DNA of 64,000 nt from Streptomyces sp. NBC_00271 (GTDB taxonomy: Bacteria > Actinomycetota > Actinomycetes > Streptomycetales > Streptomycetaceae). The notes under the pieces were generated by a model. It made no database searches, had not been told where the DNA came from, and saw nothing but the letters and a program-made list of their open reading frames with translations. The position numbers and the translations under genes were made by a program. This document shows, piece after piece, positions 1-8,003 of this stretch; positions within the stretch are counted from its first letter, which is position 1; the number at the start of each line of letters is the position of its first letter. The DNA is taken from assembly GCF_036178845.1 (NCBI RefSeq), contig NZ_CP108070.1, forward strand, positions 5,332,001 to 5,396,000. Reading direction: 5' to 3'.

Positions 1-558
1 CCGCCATTCGAGACCGAAGAGGTTCCACTCGGTGAGCAGCGCGCCGAGCAGCGGGCCGGACACCGCGCCCAGGCCGACGATCGCTCCGAAGAGGCCGAAG
101 ACCTTGCCCCGCTCGTGCGCCGGGAAGGTCGCGTGCACGATCGACAGCACCTGCGGCACCATCAGCGCGGCCATCCCGCCCTGCAGGATGCGCGAGGCGA
201 CGAGCATCTCCGGGTTCGCGGCGAAGCCGCACAGCGCGGAGGCGATCGTGAAGCCGCCTATGCCGACCAGGAAGAGCCGCTTGCGGCCGTGGATGTCGCC
301 GAGCCGTCCACCGGTGATGAGCCCGGCGGCGAAGGCGAGCGCGTAGCCGGCGGTGATCCACTGGATCTGGCTGAAGGACGCGCCCTCGTCCTGCTTGATC
401 GAGGGAATCGCGATGTTGACGATCGTGACGTCGACCAGGTCCATGAAGGCCGCGGTCATCACGATGGCGAGCGCGAACCAGCGCCGTCGGTCGGCCACGG
501 CTGCCGGGCCCTGCGGCGGCTCGGCCGGACTGCTGGGAGTGGTCTCGGTGGAGGTCAT
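1..558 (-). CDS. DHA2-family MFS efflux transporter (partial, C-terminus off the window)
   Basis: This is the N-terminal part of a 14-helix drug:H+ antiporter of the EmrB/QacA type. The visible sequence has the first-helix motif DLVDVTIVNIAIPSI, then GRLGDIHGRKRLF (the family motif A, GRxxDxxGRK) and the following hydrophobic helices. The start is the ATG whose complement lies at 556-558. The gene is divergent from the WYL regulator at 621 and shares a 62-bp intergenic region with an imperfect palindrome, so that regulator probably controls it. The substrate cannot be told from the sequence. Confidence 0.9.
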   Translation of the reverse strand, partial: MTSTETTPSSPAEPPQGPAAVADRRRWFALAIVMTAAFMDLVDVTIVNIAIPSIKQDEGASFSQIQWITAGYALAFAAGLITGGRLGDIHGRKRLFLVGIGGFTIASALCGFAANPEMLVASRILQGGMAALMVPQVLSIVHATFPAHERGKVFGLFGAIVGLGAVSGPLLGALLTEWNLFGLEWR

Positions 559-579
559 GGCTTGAAGGTAGACCCCCAT

Positions 580-598
580 TAGGTCAGATCATGTCCTA
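580..598. promoter_or_regulatory. candidate operator between efflux gene and WYL regulator
   Basis: TAGGTCAGATCATGTCCTA is an imperfect inverted repeat (arms TAGGxCA and TGxCCTA) in the short divergent intergenic region. Placement and symmetry suggest the binding site of the adjacent regulator. This is inference only. Confidence 0.35.
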
Positions 599-620
599 GA
601 TGTGCGGCACTCTGGGAAAC

Positions 621-1676
621 ATGACGACGGACACCCCGGCCCGGCTCCTCCAGTTGCTCTCCCTCCTCCAGACGCCCCGCGAATGGCCCGGCGGCGAGCT
701 CTCCGAGCGTCTTGGCGTGTCCCGGCGTACCGTCCGCCGCGACATCGACCGGCTCCGGGAGCTGGGTTATCCGGTACAGGCGACGAAGGGGGCCGACGGC
801 GGGTACCGGCTGGTGGCGGGCAAGGCGATGCCGCCGCTCGTGCTCGACGACGAGGAGGCGGTGGCGATCGCGGTGGGGCTGCGGGCCGGCGCCGGGCACG
901 CGGTCGAGGGCGTCGAAGAGGCCTCGGTGCGGGCCCTCGCCAAACTGGAGCAGGTGCTGCCGTCCCGGCTGCGCCACCGTGTGTCCACGCTCCAGGCCGC
1001 GACCACCCCGCTGACCAGCGGGGACGGGGCGAGCATCGCGCCCGAGACGCTGACCGTGATCGCCGCGTCGGTGACCGGGCGGGAACGGCTGCGGTTCGCC
1101 TACCGCTCGGGGGACGACACCCCTTCACGACGCCTGGCCGAGCCCTACCGTCTCGTGTCCACCGGCCGTCGCTGGTACCTCGTCGCCTACGACCTCGACC
1201 GCGACGACTGGCGCACCTTCCGCGTCGACCGGATCGCCGAGCCCTTCGCGACCGGCGTCCGTTTCACGCCACGCGAACTGCCGACGGGCAACGCGGCCGA
1301 ATACCTGCGGCAGTCGATGTACGGGCGCCAGGAGACGTACGACTTCGAGGTCGCCTTCGCCGCGCCCGCCGCGTTCGTCGCGGCCCGCCTGCCCAAGTGG
1401 TTCGGCGCGCCCGAGCCGATCGACGAGCGCAACTGTCTGCTGCGTTCCTCCGCCGGGGACGCCGTGGAGTGGCTGGCGGTACGGCTCGCGATGGTCGACT
1501 GCGAGTTCACGGTGCGGCGGCCGGCGGAACTGGTGGAGTGTGTACGGGAGTTGGGCGGGCGCCTGACTCGGGCGGCGGGCGGCCCGGAAGACGGGTCGGA
1601 GGGCGGGGCGGCGGGCAGGGCGGGAGACGGGGCGGAGGGTGGCCGCCGGGAAGGGCGCGGCGTCAGGGCCGGGTGA
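621..1676 (+). CDS. YafY-type HTH/WYL-domain transcriptional regulator
   Basis: The protein starts with a winged helix of the HTH_11/DeoR kind (RLLQLLSLLQ, then LSERLGVSRRTVRRDIDRL), followed by the GGYRL wing and a WYL domain in the middle (RLRFAYRSGD, then RRWYLVAYDLDRDDWRTFRVDRI). This matches the HTH-WYL-WCX layout of actinobacterial YafY regulators. I chose ATG 621 because the HTH begins at once after it; an ATG at 600 would add seven unconserved residues. The C-terminal tail of about 45 residues is rich in Gly, Glu and Arg. Its divergent partner is an efflux pump, its likely target. Confidence 0.9.
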   Translation: MTTDTPARLLQLLSLLQTPREWPGGELSERLGVSRRTVRRDIDRLRELGYPVQATKGADGGYRLVAGKAMPPLVLDDEEAVAIAVGLRAGAGHAVEGVEEASVRALAKLEQVLPSRLRHRVSTLQAATTPLTSGDGASIAPETLTVIAASVTGRERLRFAYRSGDDTPSRRLAEPYRLVSTGRRWYLVAYDLDRDDWRTFRVDRIAEPFATGVRFTPRELPTGNAAEYLRQSMYGRQETYDFEVAFAAPAAFVAARLPKWFGAPEPIDERNCLLRSSAGDAVEWLAVRLAMVDCEFTVRRPAELVECVRELGGRLTRAAGGPEDGSEGGAAGRAGDGAEGGRREGRGVRAG

Positions 1677-1716
1677 GCCCCGCGCGGGCCCGACCGGTCC
1701 GCGGCGCGCTCACACG

Positions 1717-1782
1717 GTGCCCAGGGGAAGTCACGCGGCGCCCCAGGGGAAGTCACACAGCGCCCCAGGGGAAGTCACGCAG
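1717..1782. repeat. three 22-bp tandem repeats across the 3' end of a TetR gene
   Basis: CCAGGGGAAGTCAC recurs at 1721, 1743 and 1765, exactly 22 bp apart, in units differing by a few bases. The middle copy contains the stop codon of the TetR gene, so copy number could change only sequence beyond the stop or the last residues. Confidence 0.8.
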
Positions 1783-2427
1783 CGCTTCCAGATGACGTAC
1801 CGCGAGCGCGACCGGTCCGGCCGGACCGTCGGCCGGCTCGTCACCGGCGGCCCAGGCCTCCACCGCCACGCGAACCGCCGCACCGGCCACGGCGGCACCG
1901 AGCCGGAACTCCGCCCCGCCGCCCGCCACGGACGCCCTCGCCTCCAGTACCTGCGCCAGCGTCCGCTCCGCCCCCTGACACGCCTCGCCCCACACCCTCA
2001 GCAGCGCCGGGCTCCCCTCGGCCAAGCGGAGCAGAGCGCGGACCCAGTCCATGGACTCAGGTCGCAGCCCGACGCCCGGGGTGAGGGTCTGGACGACGGC
2101 GTGGCGAAGCGCCTCCGGCACGGACAGGTCGGCCGGGGCGTCACGGACGGCCTCGGCCCACTTCTCGACGCCCGCGGAGAAGAGCGGGGCGAGGCACTCT
2201 TCCTTGCCGGCGAAGTAGCGGTAGAAGGTGCGTGGCGCGACACCGGCGGCGCGGGCGATGTCCTCGGCTCGGGTGGCACGCAGACCGTGCCTCATGAAGA
2301 GCCCGGCCGCGGCCCGCGCGATCTCCATCCGGGTGGCGGCCTTGCGTCGCTCCGTGAGCGAGAGCCCGGGAGCGGCGGCCGCGCGGTCCGTACCGGTCAC
2401 GGACGGCAGGTTATGCCCCTGTGGCAC
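1753..2427 (-). CDS. TetR/AcrR-family transcriptional regulator
   Basis: This is a TetR-type repressor of about 224 residues. The N-terminal HTH reads MEIARAAAGLF, RATRAEDIARAAGVAPRTFY and RYFAGKEE, the normal TetR_N pattern ending in FYRYF. The remaining roughly 130 residues are the variable ligand-binding half, with no recognisable ligand motif. The start is GTG at 2427, followed by about 25 residues before the HTH; a later start is possible. It is convergent with the WYL gene, and no obvious target gene is adjacent. Confidence 0.85.
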   Translation of the reverse strand: MPQGHNLPSVTGTDRAAAAPGLSLTERRKAATRMEIARAAAGLFMRHGLRATRAEDIARAAGVAPRTFYRYFAGKEECLAPLFSAGVEKWAEAVRDAPADLSVPEALRHAVVQTLTPGVGLRPESMDWVRALLRLAEGSPALLRVWGEACQGAERTLAQVLEARASVAGGGAEFRLGAAVAGAAVRVAVEAWAAGDEPADGPAGPVALAVRHLEALRDFPWGAV

Positions 2428-2899
2428 AATCTGCCATCCGGGTCACCCCGGGGTTCAGGTACGGGGTGGCCCGTCGGCCTGCCCGAAAACCACCGCTCCC
2501 CCGCAGCGAGGCCCGAACCACCCCCGGACGAACCCCGCCCCATCCCCGGACGAACCCCGACCGACCCCGCCGAACCCCGCACAAAAAGGAGCCGAGCCCC
2601 GGCGCCAGGGGGGGGGAAGGCGCCGAAGCTCGGCTCTGGAGAGTCCCGGCGCGGGGGGGGGGAGTGCGTCGGGACTCGGTTCTGGGGGGTCTTGGGGCTG
2701 CGCCCCGGGACCCTGAACCCTGGGCCCTGAAGTCTTGTGCCCAGAGCCCAGCGAGTTAAGCGGCGTTACATGGCCATGTCCGGTCGACTTATGGCCGACC
2801 TCGGGGCCATCAGATCCGTCAGATCCGTCGAACCCGTACGAACCATACGTGGCACACCAACCACATGAACCACGCAAACCGCACTAACCACGGACATTC
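2428..2899. other. non-coding interval with G-rich hairpin
   Basis: No credible gene is seen. The stretch holds short CCCCGGACGAACCCCG-like direct repeats (about 2,520-2,580), the hairpin at 2,590-2,635 and runs of G. Confidence 0.6.
2590..2635 (-). terminator. stem-loop downstream of the hrdD-like gene
   Basis: AGCCGAGC (2590-2597) pairs with GCTCGGCT (2628-2635), with a nested GGCGCC pair (2601-2606 and 2619-2624). It lies downstream of the leftward sigma factor gene and is probably its transcription terminator, although no U-run is seen. Confidence 0.5.
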
Positions 2900-3901
2900 T
2901 TAAGCCGCCGCGTCAAAACCGGTGTCGCGAGCCAGCTTCTTCAGCTCCAGCAGCGCGTGCTTCTCGATCTGGCGGATGCGCTCACGGGTGAGCCCGTGCT
3001 CCTTGCCGACCTCCGTGAGCGTGCGCTCCCGGCCGTCGTCGATGCCGTACCGCATCTTGATGATCGAGGCCGTGCGCTGGTCGAGGCGGCCGATCAGGTC
3101 GTCGAGCTCCTCGCTGCGCAGCAGGGTGAGGACGGACTGCTCGGGCGAGACCGCGGAGGTGTCCTCGAGGAGGTCACCGAACTGGGTGTCACCGTCGTCG
3201 TCCACCGACATGTTCAGCGAGACCGGGTCGCGGGCCCAGTCCAGGACATCCGTCACACGCTCCGGGGTCGAGTCCAGCTCGGCGGCGATCTCCGCGTGCT
3301 CGGGCTCGCGCCCGTTCTTGCGGTTGAACTCGCGCTGCACGCGACGGATCCGGCCCAGCTCCTCGACCAGGTGCACGGGGAGGCGGATCGTGCGCGACTG
3401 GTCGGCGATGGAGCGGGTGATGGCCTGACGGATCCACCACGTGGCGTACGTCGAGAACTTGAAGCCCTTGCGGTAGTCGAACTTCTCGACCGCGCGCACC
3501 AGGCCCGCGTTGCCCTCCTGGATCAGGTCGAGCAGGGGCAGGCCGCTACGGGGATACCGCCGGGCCACGGCGACGACCAACCGCAGGTTGGAGCGGATGA
3601 AGACATCCTTGGCCCGCTCCCCCTCGGCGACCAGCGCCTCGAGCTCCTCGCGGGTCGCATCCGCCTTGGGGGCATCGACCTCGTCGTCGAGGATCTGCCG
3701 AGCGAACACACCCGCCTCGATGATCTGGGACAGCTCGACTTCCTTGGCGGCGTCGAGCAGCGGCGTACGCGCGATCTCGTCGAGGTACATGCCGACCAGG
3801 TCGCGGTCGGCGATTTCGCCGCCTACGGCGCGAACACTGCGTGCCGCGTCGGTGGTCTCGCCGGTGGCGGACTGACGACGGGCGACGGCACGGGTTGCCA
3901 T
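2900..3901 (-). CDS. hrdD: principal-type RNA polymerase sigma factor, HrdD-like
   Basis: This 333-residue sigma-70 protein directs RNA polymerase to housekeeping-type promoters. It has region 1.2 (DLVGMYLDEIARTPLL), region 2 with the invariant core-binding block DLIQEGNAGLVRAVEKFDY and the melting/-10 helix FSTYATWWIRQAITRSI, region 3, and region 4 with LTEVGKEHGLTRERIRQIE as the -35 recognition helix. It lacks the long acidic N-terminal extension of the essential HrdB, which points to the alternative Hrd group (HrdA/C/D). HrdD is favoured because of the neighbouring efflux, MarR and dioxygenase genes and the sigma-R-like promoter upstream. Choosing between Hrd paralogues is inference. Confidence 0.8.
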   Translation of the reverse strand: MATRAVARRQSATGETTDAARSVRAVGGEIADRDLVGMYLDEIARTPLLDAAKEVELSQIIEAGVFARQILDDEVDAPKADATREELEALVAEGERAKDVFIRSNLRLVVAVARRYPRSGLPLLDLIQEGNAGLVRAVEKFDYRKGFKFSTYATWWIRQAITRSIADQSRTIRLPVHLVEELGRIRRVQREFNRKNGREPEHAEIAAELDSTPERVTDVLDWARDPVSLNMSVDDDGDTQFGDLLEDTSAVSPEQSVLTLLRSEELDDLIGRLDQRTASIIKMRYGIDDGRERTLTEVGKEHGLTRERIRQIEKHALLELKKLARDTGFDAAA

Positions 3902-3983
3902 GCGTGCTCCCTTGCGATGGTGGGCTTGCGGGTCCTAGTGGCGGCTCGGACACTCTTCCGAGTGCCCGGCATCCGAAGGAAAC

Positions 3984-4010
3984 AACGACTGGAATCCGGA
4001 CAGAATTCCC
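3984..4010 (-). promoter_or_regulatory. sigma-R-like promoter of the hrdD-like gene
   Basis: On the minus strand GGAAT (4005-4009) is followed, after exactly 18 bases, by GTT (3984-3986). This is the GGAAT-N18-GTT consensus of the Streptomyces thiol-oxidative-stress sigma factor SigR. It lies about 83 bases before the ATG of the sigma factor gene. Published work places hrdD in the sigma-R regulon, as I recall it, so the match is expected. Confidence 0.65.
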
Positions 4011-4070
4011 AACCCGCCCTCCTATTTTTCTGACCATGCAGTACCCTGTGCCGCCACAGCGGGAGGTCGG

Positions 4071-4610
4071 ATGGCAACGGAACGTACAGAGGTGCAGGTC
4101 AGGCCAGGAGTCGAGGCCGACCTCGACGCTCTCACGGCCATCTACAACCACTACGTCCGCGAGACGCCCATCACCTTCGACACTGCCGTCTTCACCTCGG
4201 AAGAGCGTCGTCCTTGGCTGCTCTCCCACCCTGAAGACGGCCCGCACCGCCTGATGGTTGCCACGGACACGGACTCACAGGGGGTTCCCGGGAACGCACA
4301 GCGAATTCTGGGATACGCCACGTCAAGCGCCTTCCGCCCCAAGCCCGCCTACGCCACCTCCGTCGAGGTCACCATCTACCTCGCCCCGGACGCGGGCGGC
4401 CGGGGCGTCGGCACGCTGCTCTACAAGGCCCTCTTCGAGGCGCTCGCCGACGAGGACGTGCACCGCGCCTACGCGGGCATCGCCCAACCCAACGAAGCGT
4501 CCGTGCGGCTGCACGAACGCTTCGGGTTCCGCTACGTCGGTACGTACCGGGAGGTGGGCCGGAAGTTCGGCCGGTACTGGGATGTGGCCTGGTACGAGAA
4601 GAACCTCTAG
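4071..4610 (+). CDS. GNAT acetyltransferase, phosphinothricin acetyltransferase (PAT)-like
   Basis: This 179-residue N-acetyltransferase uses acetyl-CoA. It has the PAT start (VRPGVEADLDALTAIYNHYV), the strand VEVTIYLAPDAGGRGVGTLLY, which contains the acetyl-CoA loop Q/RxxGxG/A as GGRGVGT, and the C-terminal block NEASVRLHERFGFRYVG. Family members acetylate phosphinothricin, methionine sulfoximine or similar amino acids; the true substrate is unknown. The ATG at 4071 follows a GGGAGGTCGG ribosome-binding site. It is divergent from the hrdD-like gene. A 16-17-bp direct repeat (gaagaacctctagccga) duplicates its last codons in the gap to the next, convergent gene. Confidence 0.85.
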   Translation: MATERTEVQVRPGVEADLDALTAIYNHYVRETPITFDTAVFTSEERRPWLLSHPEDGPHRLMVATDTDSQGVPGNAQRILGYATSSAFRPKPAYATSVEVTIYLAPDAGGRGVGTLLYKALFEALADEDVHRAYAGIAQPNEASVRLHERFGFRYVGTYREVGRKFGRYWDVAWYEKNL

Positions 4611-4628
4611 CCGATACGGGAAGAACCT

Positions 4629-5441
4629 CTAGCCGAACTGAACCGACCGCTTGGCCAGCCCCAGCCAGAACCCGTCGATCACCGACCGCTGCTCGTCCAG
4701 CTCGCCCGTGGCGTCCGCCGCGCCCATCGTCACGAAGAGCGGGGCGAAGTGCTCGGTGCGGGGGTGGGCGAGCAGGCCGGCCGGGGACTTGTGGCCGAAG
4801 TCGAGCAGGGCGTCCCAGTCACGGGCGTCCAGGGCGCGGTGGCCCCAGTCGTCGAACTCGACCGACCAGGAGGGGACGCCGGCCTGGCGCAGCGCGGCCA
4901 GGTTGTGGGTGAAGAAGCCGGAGCCCACGATCAGGACGCCCTCGTCGCGCAGCGGCGCCAGCTTGCGTCCGATCTCCATCAGCTTCACCGGATCGAGGGT
5001 CGGCATGGAGATCTGCAGGACAGGGATGTCGGCGTCGGGGAACATCTCGACGAGGGGGACGTAGGCACCGTGGTCGAGGCCGCGGTCCGGGATGTCCTGG
5101 ACGGGAACGCCCGGGGCGCGCAGCAGCTTCCGTACGGACTCGGCGAGTTGGGGGGCGCCGGGAGCCGCGTACCGGACCTGGTAGTAGTGCTCGGGGAAGC
5201 CCCAGAAGTCGTAGACGAGCGGTACGGTCTGGACCGCGCCGAGGGCCAGCGGGGCCTCCTCCCAGTGGGCGGAGACCATCAGGATCGCCTTGGGACGGGG
5301 CAGTTCGGCGGACCAGGCGGCCAGCTCTCCGGGCCAGATCGGGTCGTCGGCGAGCGGCGGAGCGCCATGACTGAGGTAGAGGGCGGGCATGCGCTCCTGC
5401 GGGGCACGCCCCTCGGTGACGGCAGACGTGGCGACAGACAT
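4629..5441 (-). CDS. class III extradiol dioxygenase, LigB/DODA (YgiD) type
   Basis: The 270-residue protein matches the DODA-type ring-opening dioxygenases, which use a non-haem metal to cleave catechols such as DOPA. Expected metal and active-site histidines are present in YLSHGAPP (His25), VSAHW (His59) and GLDHGAYVPL (His124), with a fourth in the C-terminal AHPRTEHFAPLF block. The VGSGFFTHNL segment is also family-typical. It is divergent from the MarR gene at 5575, and such pairs often respond to phenolic or quinone compounds. The physiological substrate is not evident. Confidence 0.85.
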   Translation of the reverse strand: MSVATSAVTEGRAPQERMPALYLSHGAPPLADDPIWPGELAAWSAELPRPKAILMVSAHWEEAPLALGAVQTVPLVYDFWGFPEHYYQVRYAAPGAPQLAESVRKLLRAPGVPVQDIPDRGLDHGAYVPLVEMFPDADIPVLQISMPTLDPVKLMEIGRKLAPLRDEGVLIVGSGFFTHNLAALRQAGVPSWSVEFDDWGHRALDARDWDALLDFGHKSPAGLLAHPRTEHFAPLFVTMGAADATGELDEQRSVIDGFWLGLAKRSVQFG

Positions 5442-5496
5442 GGCGGCTACTCCCTCCGGGGGGTCCCCCCTATCGTAAGACCGATTGGGAAGTTAT

Positions 5497-5513
5497 TTGA
5501 AGTCTCAAGCTTC
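5497..5513. promoter_or_regulatory. candidate MarR operator
   Basis: TTGAAGTCTCAA is a short inverted repeat overlapping a second one (GAAG...CTTC, 5499-5513) in the divergent region between the dioxygenase and MarR genes. An ATTCAAG half-site also lies at about 5546. It is weak but well placed. Confidence 0.3.
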
Positions 5514-5574
5514 CATGCGGAACCATACTCCCGATTTGTTTAACATTCAAGAAGGGGCTCGTACAGTGGAGTAC

Positions 5575-6084
5575 ATGACTACGGCATCCGCATCCGCTGA
5601 AGAGCCGCGCTGGCTCACCGACGAGGAACAGCGCACCTGGCGTGCGTACATGAACGCCGCCACCCTCCTCGAGGACCATCTCGACCGTCAGCTGCAGCGC
5701 GACGCGGGCATGCCGCACGTCTACTACGGTCTGCTCGTCCAGCTCGTCGAGGCGCCGCGCAGAAGGCTGCGGATGACCGAGCTGGCCATGAACGCGAAGA
5801 TCACCCGCTCGCGCCTCTCGCACGCGATCGCCCGCCTGGAGAAGAACGGGTGGGTGCGCCGCGAGGACTGCCCCTCCGACAAGCGGGGCCAGTTCGCCGT
5901 CCTCACCGACGCCGGTTACGAGGTGCTGAGCAAGGCCGCGCCGGGCCATGTCGACGCCGTACGGCAGGCCTTCTTCGACCGGCTCACGCCCGAACAGCAC
6001 AAAGCCCTCGGCGAGGCCATGCGGATCATCGCCGAGGGGCTGCAGCCGAAGGACGCGGGCGCGGACCTGCCTTGGCTGCGTTGA
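5575..6084 (+). CDS. MarR-family transcriptional regulator
   Basis: This is a MarR regulator of 169 residues. It has the winged helix in the middle (LRMTELAMNAKITRSRLSHAIARLEKNGWVRRE, read here in two parts) followed by the wing DCPSDKRGQFAVLTDAG, which is the DxRxxxxxLT element of the family. I chose ATG 5575 over the upstream ATG at 5485 because a GTGGAG ribosome-binding site precedes it and the family N-terminus fits. It probably represses itself and the divergent dioxygenase. Confidence 0.9.
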   Translation: MTTASASAEEPRWLTDEEQRTWRAYMNAATLLEDHLDRQLQRDAGMPHVYYGLLVQLVEAPRRRLRMTELAMNAKITRSRLSHAIARLEKNGWVRREDCPSDKRGQFAVLTDAGYEVLSKAAPGHVDAVRQAFFDRLTPEQHKALGEAMRIIAEGLQPKDAGADLPWLR

Positions 6085-6130
6085 CGGGCTGACGGGGTTA
6101 CGGGGTTACGGGTTGACCGGGAGCGGACGC

Positions 6131-6173
6131 GGGTCCGCCCCGGTCCCGATGAACTCGGAACCGGGGCGGACCC
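6131..6173. terminator. bidirectional terminator between MarR and MFS genes
   Basis: GGGTCCGCCCCGGT (6131-6144) pairs perfectly with ACCGGGGCGGACCC (6160-6173). It lies between two convergent genes. Confidence 0.8.
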
Positions 6174-6260
6174 TGGGAATCGTACGGGCGAGGCGTCCCC
6201 ACCCCGCGCCCGCACTCGAAGCACCTGAGGTACCAGCGGCGGTACGGGCGGTACGGGTGA

Positions 6261-7811
6261 TCAGTGGGCGATCACCGGCACCTTGACCTCGTCCTCGGCA
6301 CCGTCGCCCGCGCCGGAGGCCGCGGACATGTCCGGGCGGCCGGTGTTGACGAGGGTCGCGGCGATCGTGGCCGCGACCACCAGGATGCCGACGGCGAACC
6401 AGATGGCGTTGGTGTAGCCGTTCACCATGCCCTGCAGCTGGACGAGCTGCTGCTGCGACTTGGAGGCGGCGCCACCGATGTGGTCCTTGATGTACGAGGT
6501 GGTCGCCGAGGCGGCGATCGTGTTCAGCAGGGCCGTACCGATCGCGCCGCCCACCTGCTGCGAGGTGTTGACCATCGCGGAGGCGACACCGGCGTCCTGC
6601 GGCTGGACACCGTACGTGGCCAGGGACATGGCGGGCATGAACGCCGTACCCATACCGAGGCCGAGCAGCAGCTGGGCCGGGAGCAGCAGACCCGCGTAGG
6701 AGGAGTTGATCTCCATCTGGGTCAGCAGCAGCATGCCCAGGGCGGCCAGGGCGAAGCCCGGTGCCATCAGCAGCCGCGGCGGGACGCGGGTCATCAGACG
6801 GGCGCCGATCTGGGTGGAGCCCGTGATCATGCCCGCGATCATCGGCAGGAAGGCGAAGCCGGTCTTGACCGGCGAGTAGCCCTTCACGATCTGCAGGTAG
6901 TAGGTCAGGAACAGGAACAGGCCGAACATCGCGATGATCGCGAGGCCGAGCGAGAGGTAGACACCGCCGCGGTTGCGCTCGGTGATGACGCGCAGGGGCA
7001 GCAGCGGGGCCTTGACCTTGGACTCGGTGAACACGAAGGCCGCGAGCAGCACCGCCGAGGCGACGAACAGACCGATGGTGGTGGAGTCGCCCCAGCCGTT
7101 GGACTCGGCACGGGTGAAGCCGTAGACCAGGGAGACCAGACCCAGGGTGGAGAGGATGACACCGGGGATGTCGAGCGGCGAACGGTTGCGGCCGCCGGCC
7201 GGCTCACGGATGACGAAGTACGCGCCGAGGGCGGCGATGATCGCGAACGGGATGTTCACGAAGAACGTCCAGCGCCAGTTCAGGTACTCGGTGAGGAAGC
7301 CGCCGAGGATCAGGCCGACGGCGCCACCGCCACCGGCGATCGCACCGTAGATGCCGAACGCCTTGGCGCGCTCCTTGGCGTCGGTGAACATCACCGCGAG
7401 CAGCGAGAGCGCGGCGGGGGCCAGGAGGGCACCGAAGGCGCCCTGCAGGGCGCGGGCGCCGAGCAGCATCGCCTCGCTCTGCGCGGCGCCGCCGATGGCG
7501 GAAGCGCCCGCGAAGCCGATCAGACCGGTGACGAAGGTGCGCTTGCGGCCCCACAGGTCGGCGATACGGCCGCCGAAGAGCAGCAGACCGCCGAAGGCGA
7601 GGGCGTAGGCCGTGATGACCCACTGCCGGTTGCCGTCCGATATCCCCAGGTCCTGCTGGGCGGAGGGCAGCGCGATGTTCACGATGGTCGCGTCGAGGAC
7701 GACCATCAGCTGGGCGAGCGCGATGAACGCGAGCGCTTTCCAGCGGTTGCTGTGTGCGTCGGCGAGTTCGGCCGCCGACTTTGCCGAGGCTGAGGTGCCT
7801 GTTTCAGACAT
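6261..7811 (-). CDS. DHA2-family MFS multidrug efflux transporter
   Basis: This full-length 14-helix EmrB/QacA-type antiporter (516 residues) shows helix 1 with VVLDATIVNIALPSAQ, motif A GGRIADLWGRKRTF, motif C-like GGGGAVGLILGG and long hydrophobic helices to the C-terminus. The start is ATG at 7811 (MSETGTS), with GGAG 11 bases upstream; the in-frame GTG at 7823 has no spacing for a ribosome-binding site. A TetR gene upstream on the same strand and a four-copy repeat in the promoter suggest ligand-controlled expression. Confidence 0.9.
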   Translation of the reverse strand: MSETGTSASAKSAAELADAHSNRWKALAFIALAQLMVVLDATIVNIALPSAQQDLGISDGNRQWVITAYALAFGGLLLFGGRIADLWGRKRTFVTGLIGFAGASAIGGAAQSEAMLLGARALQGAFGALLAPAALSLLAVMFTDAKERAKAFGIYGAIAGGGGAVGLILGGFLTEYLNWRWTFFVNIPFAIIAALGAYFVIREPAGGRNRSPLDIPGVILSTLGLVSLVYGFTRAESNGWGDSTTIGLFVASAVLLAAFVFTESKVKAPLLPLRVITERNRGGVYLSLGLAIIAMFGLFLFLTYYLQIVKGYSPVKTGFAFLPMIAGMITGSTQIGARLMTRVPPRLLMAPGFALAALGMLLLTQMEINSSYAGLLLPAQLLLGLGMGTAFMPAMSLATYGVQPQDAGVASAMVNTSQQVGGAIGTALLNTIAASATTSYIKDHIGGAASKSQQQLVQLQGMVNGYTNAIWFAVGILVVAATIAATLVNTGRPDMSAASGAGDGAEDEVKVPVIAH

Positions 7812-7910
7812 GGGGATACCCACTCCGGTACTTCGCAGTGAAAAAGGTGAGGGAAGGTCACGGGAGCCGGCGGCTCGTCGTCGACGACGGCCGCAAGCCT
7901 CCGGAAGCTT

Positions 7911-7953
7911 GTCGGACTAAGTTCGGACTAACGCTGGACTAACGTCGGACTGA
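7911..7953. promoter_or_regulatory. four 11-bp phased direct repeats upstream of the efflux gene
   Basis: GTCGGACTAA (7911), GTTCGGACTAA (7921), CGCTGGACTAA (7932) and CGTCGGACTGA (7943) repeat at a period of 11 bp, one DNA turn. They lie 100-140 bases upstream of the efflux start and about 50 bases downstream of the TetR stop, as expected for a cooperative regulator site. Confidence 0.55.
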
Positions 7954-8003
7954 AGACTGGCGCTGTGCGCCGATCTCATCGGTCAGGCTGGTCTGGCTGC
8001 TGG

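Noticed and set aside
1717..1782. CRISPR-like short repeat array
   Set aside because: Units are contiguous at 22 bp with no unique spacers and no cas genes are near. No other CRISPR-like array was seen in the window.
6264..7793. Long plus-strand frame opposite the DHA2 efflux gene
   Set aside because: A shadow of the transporter on the other strand; no family similarity.
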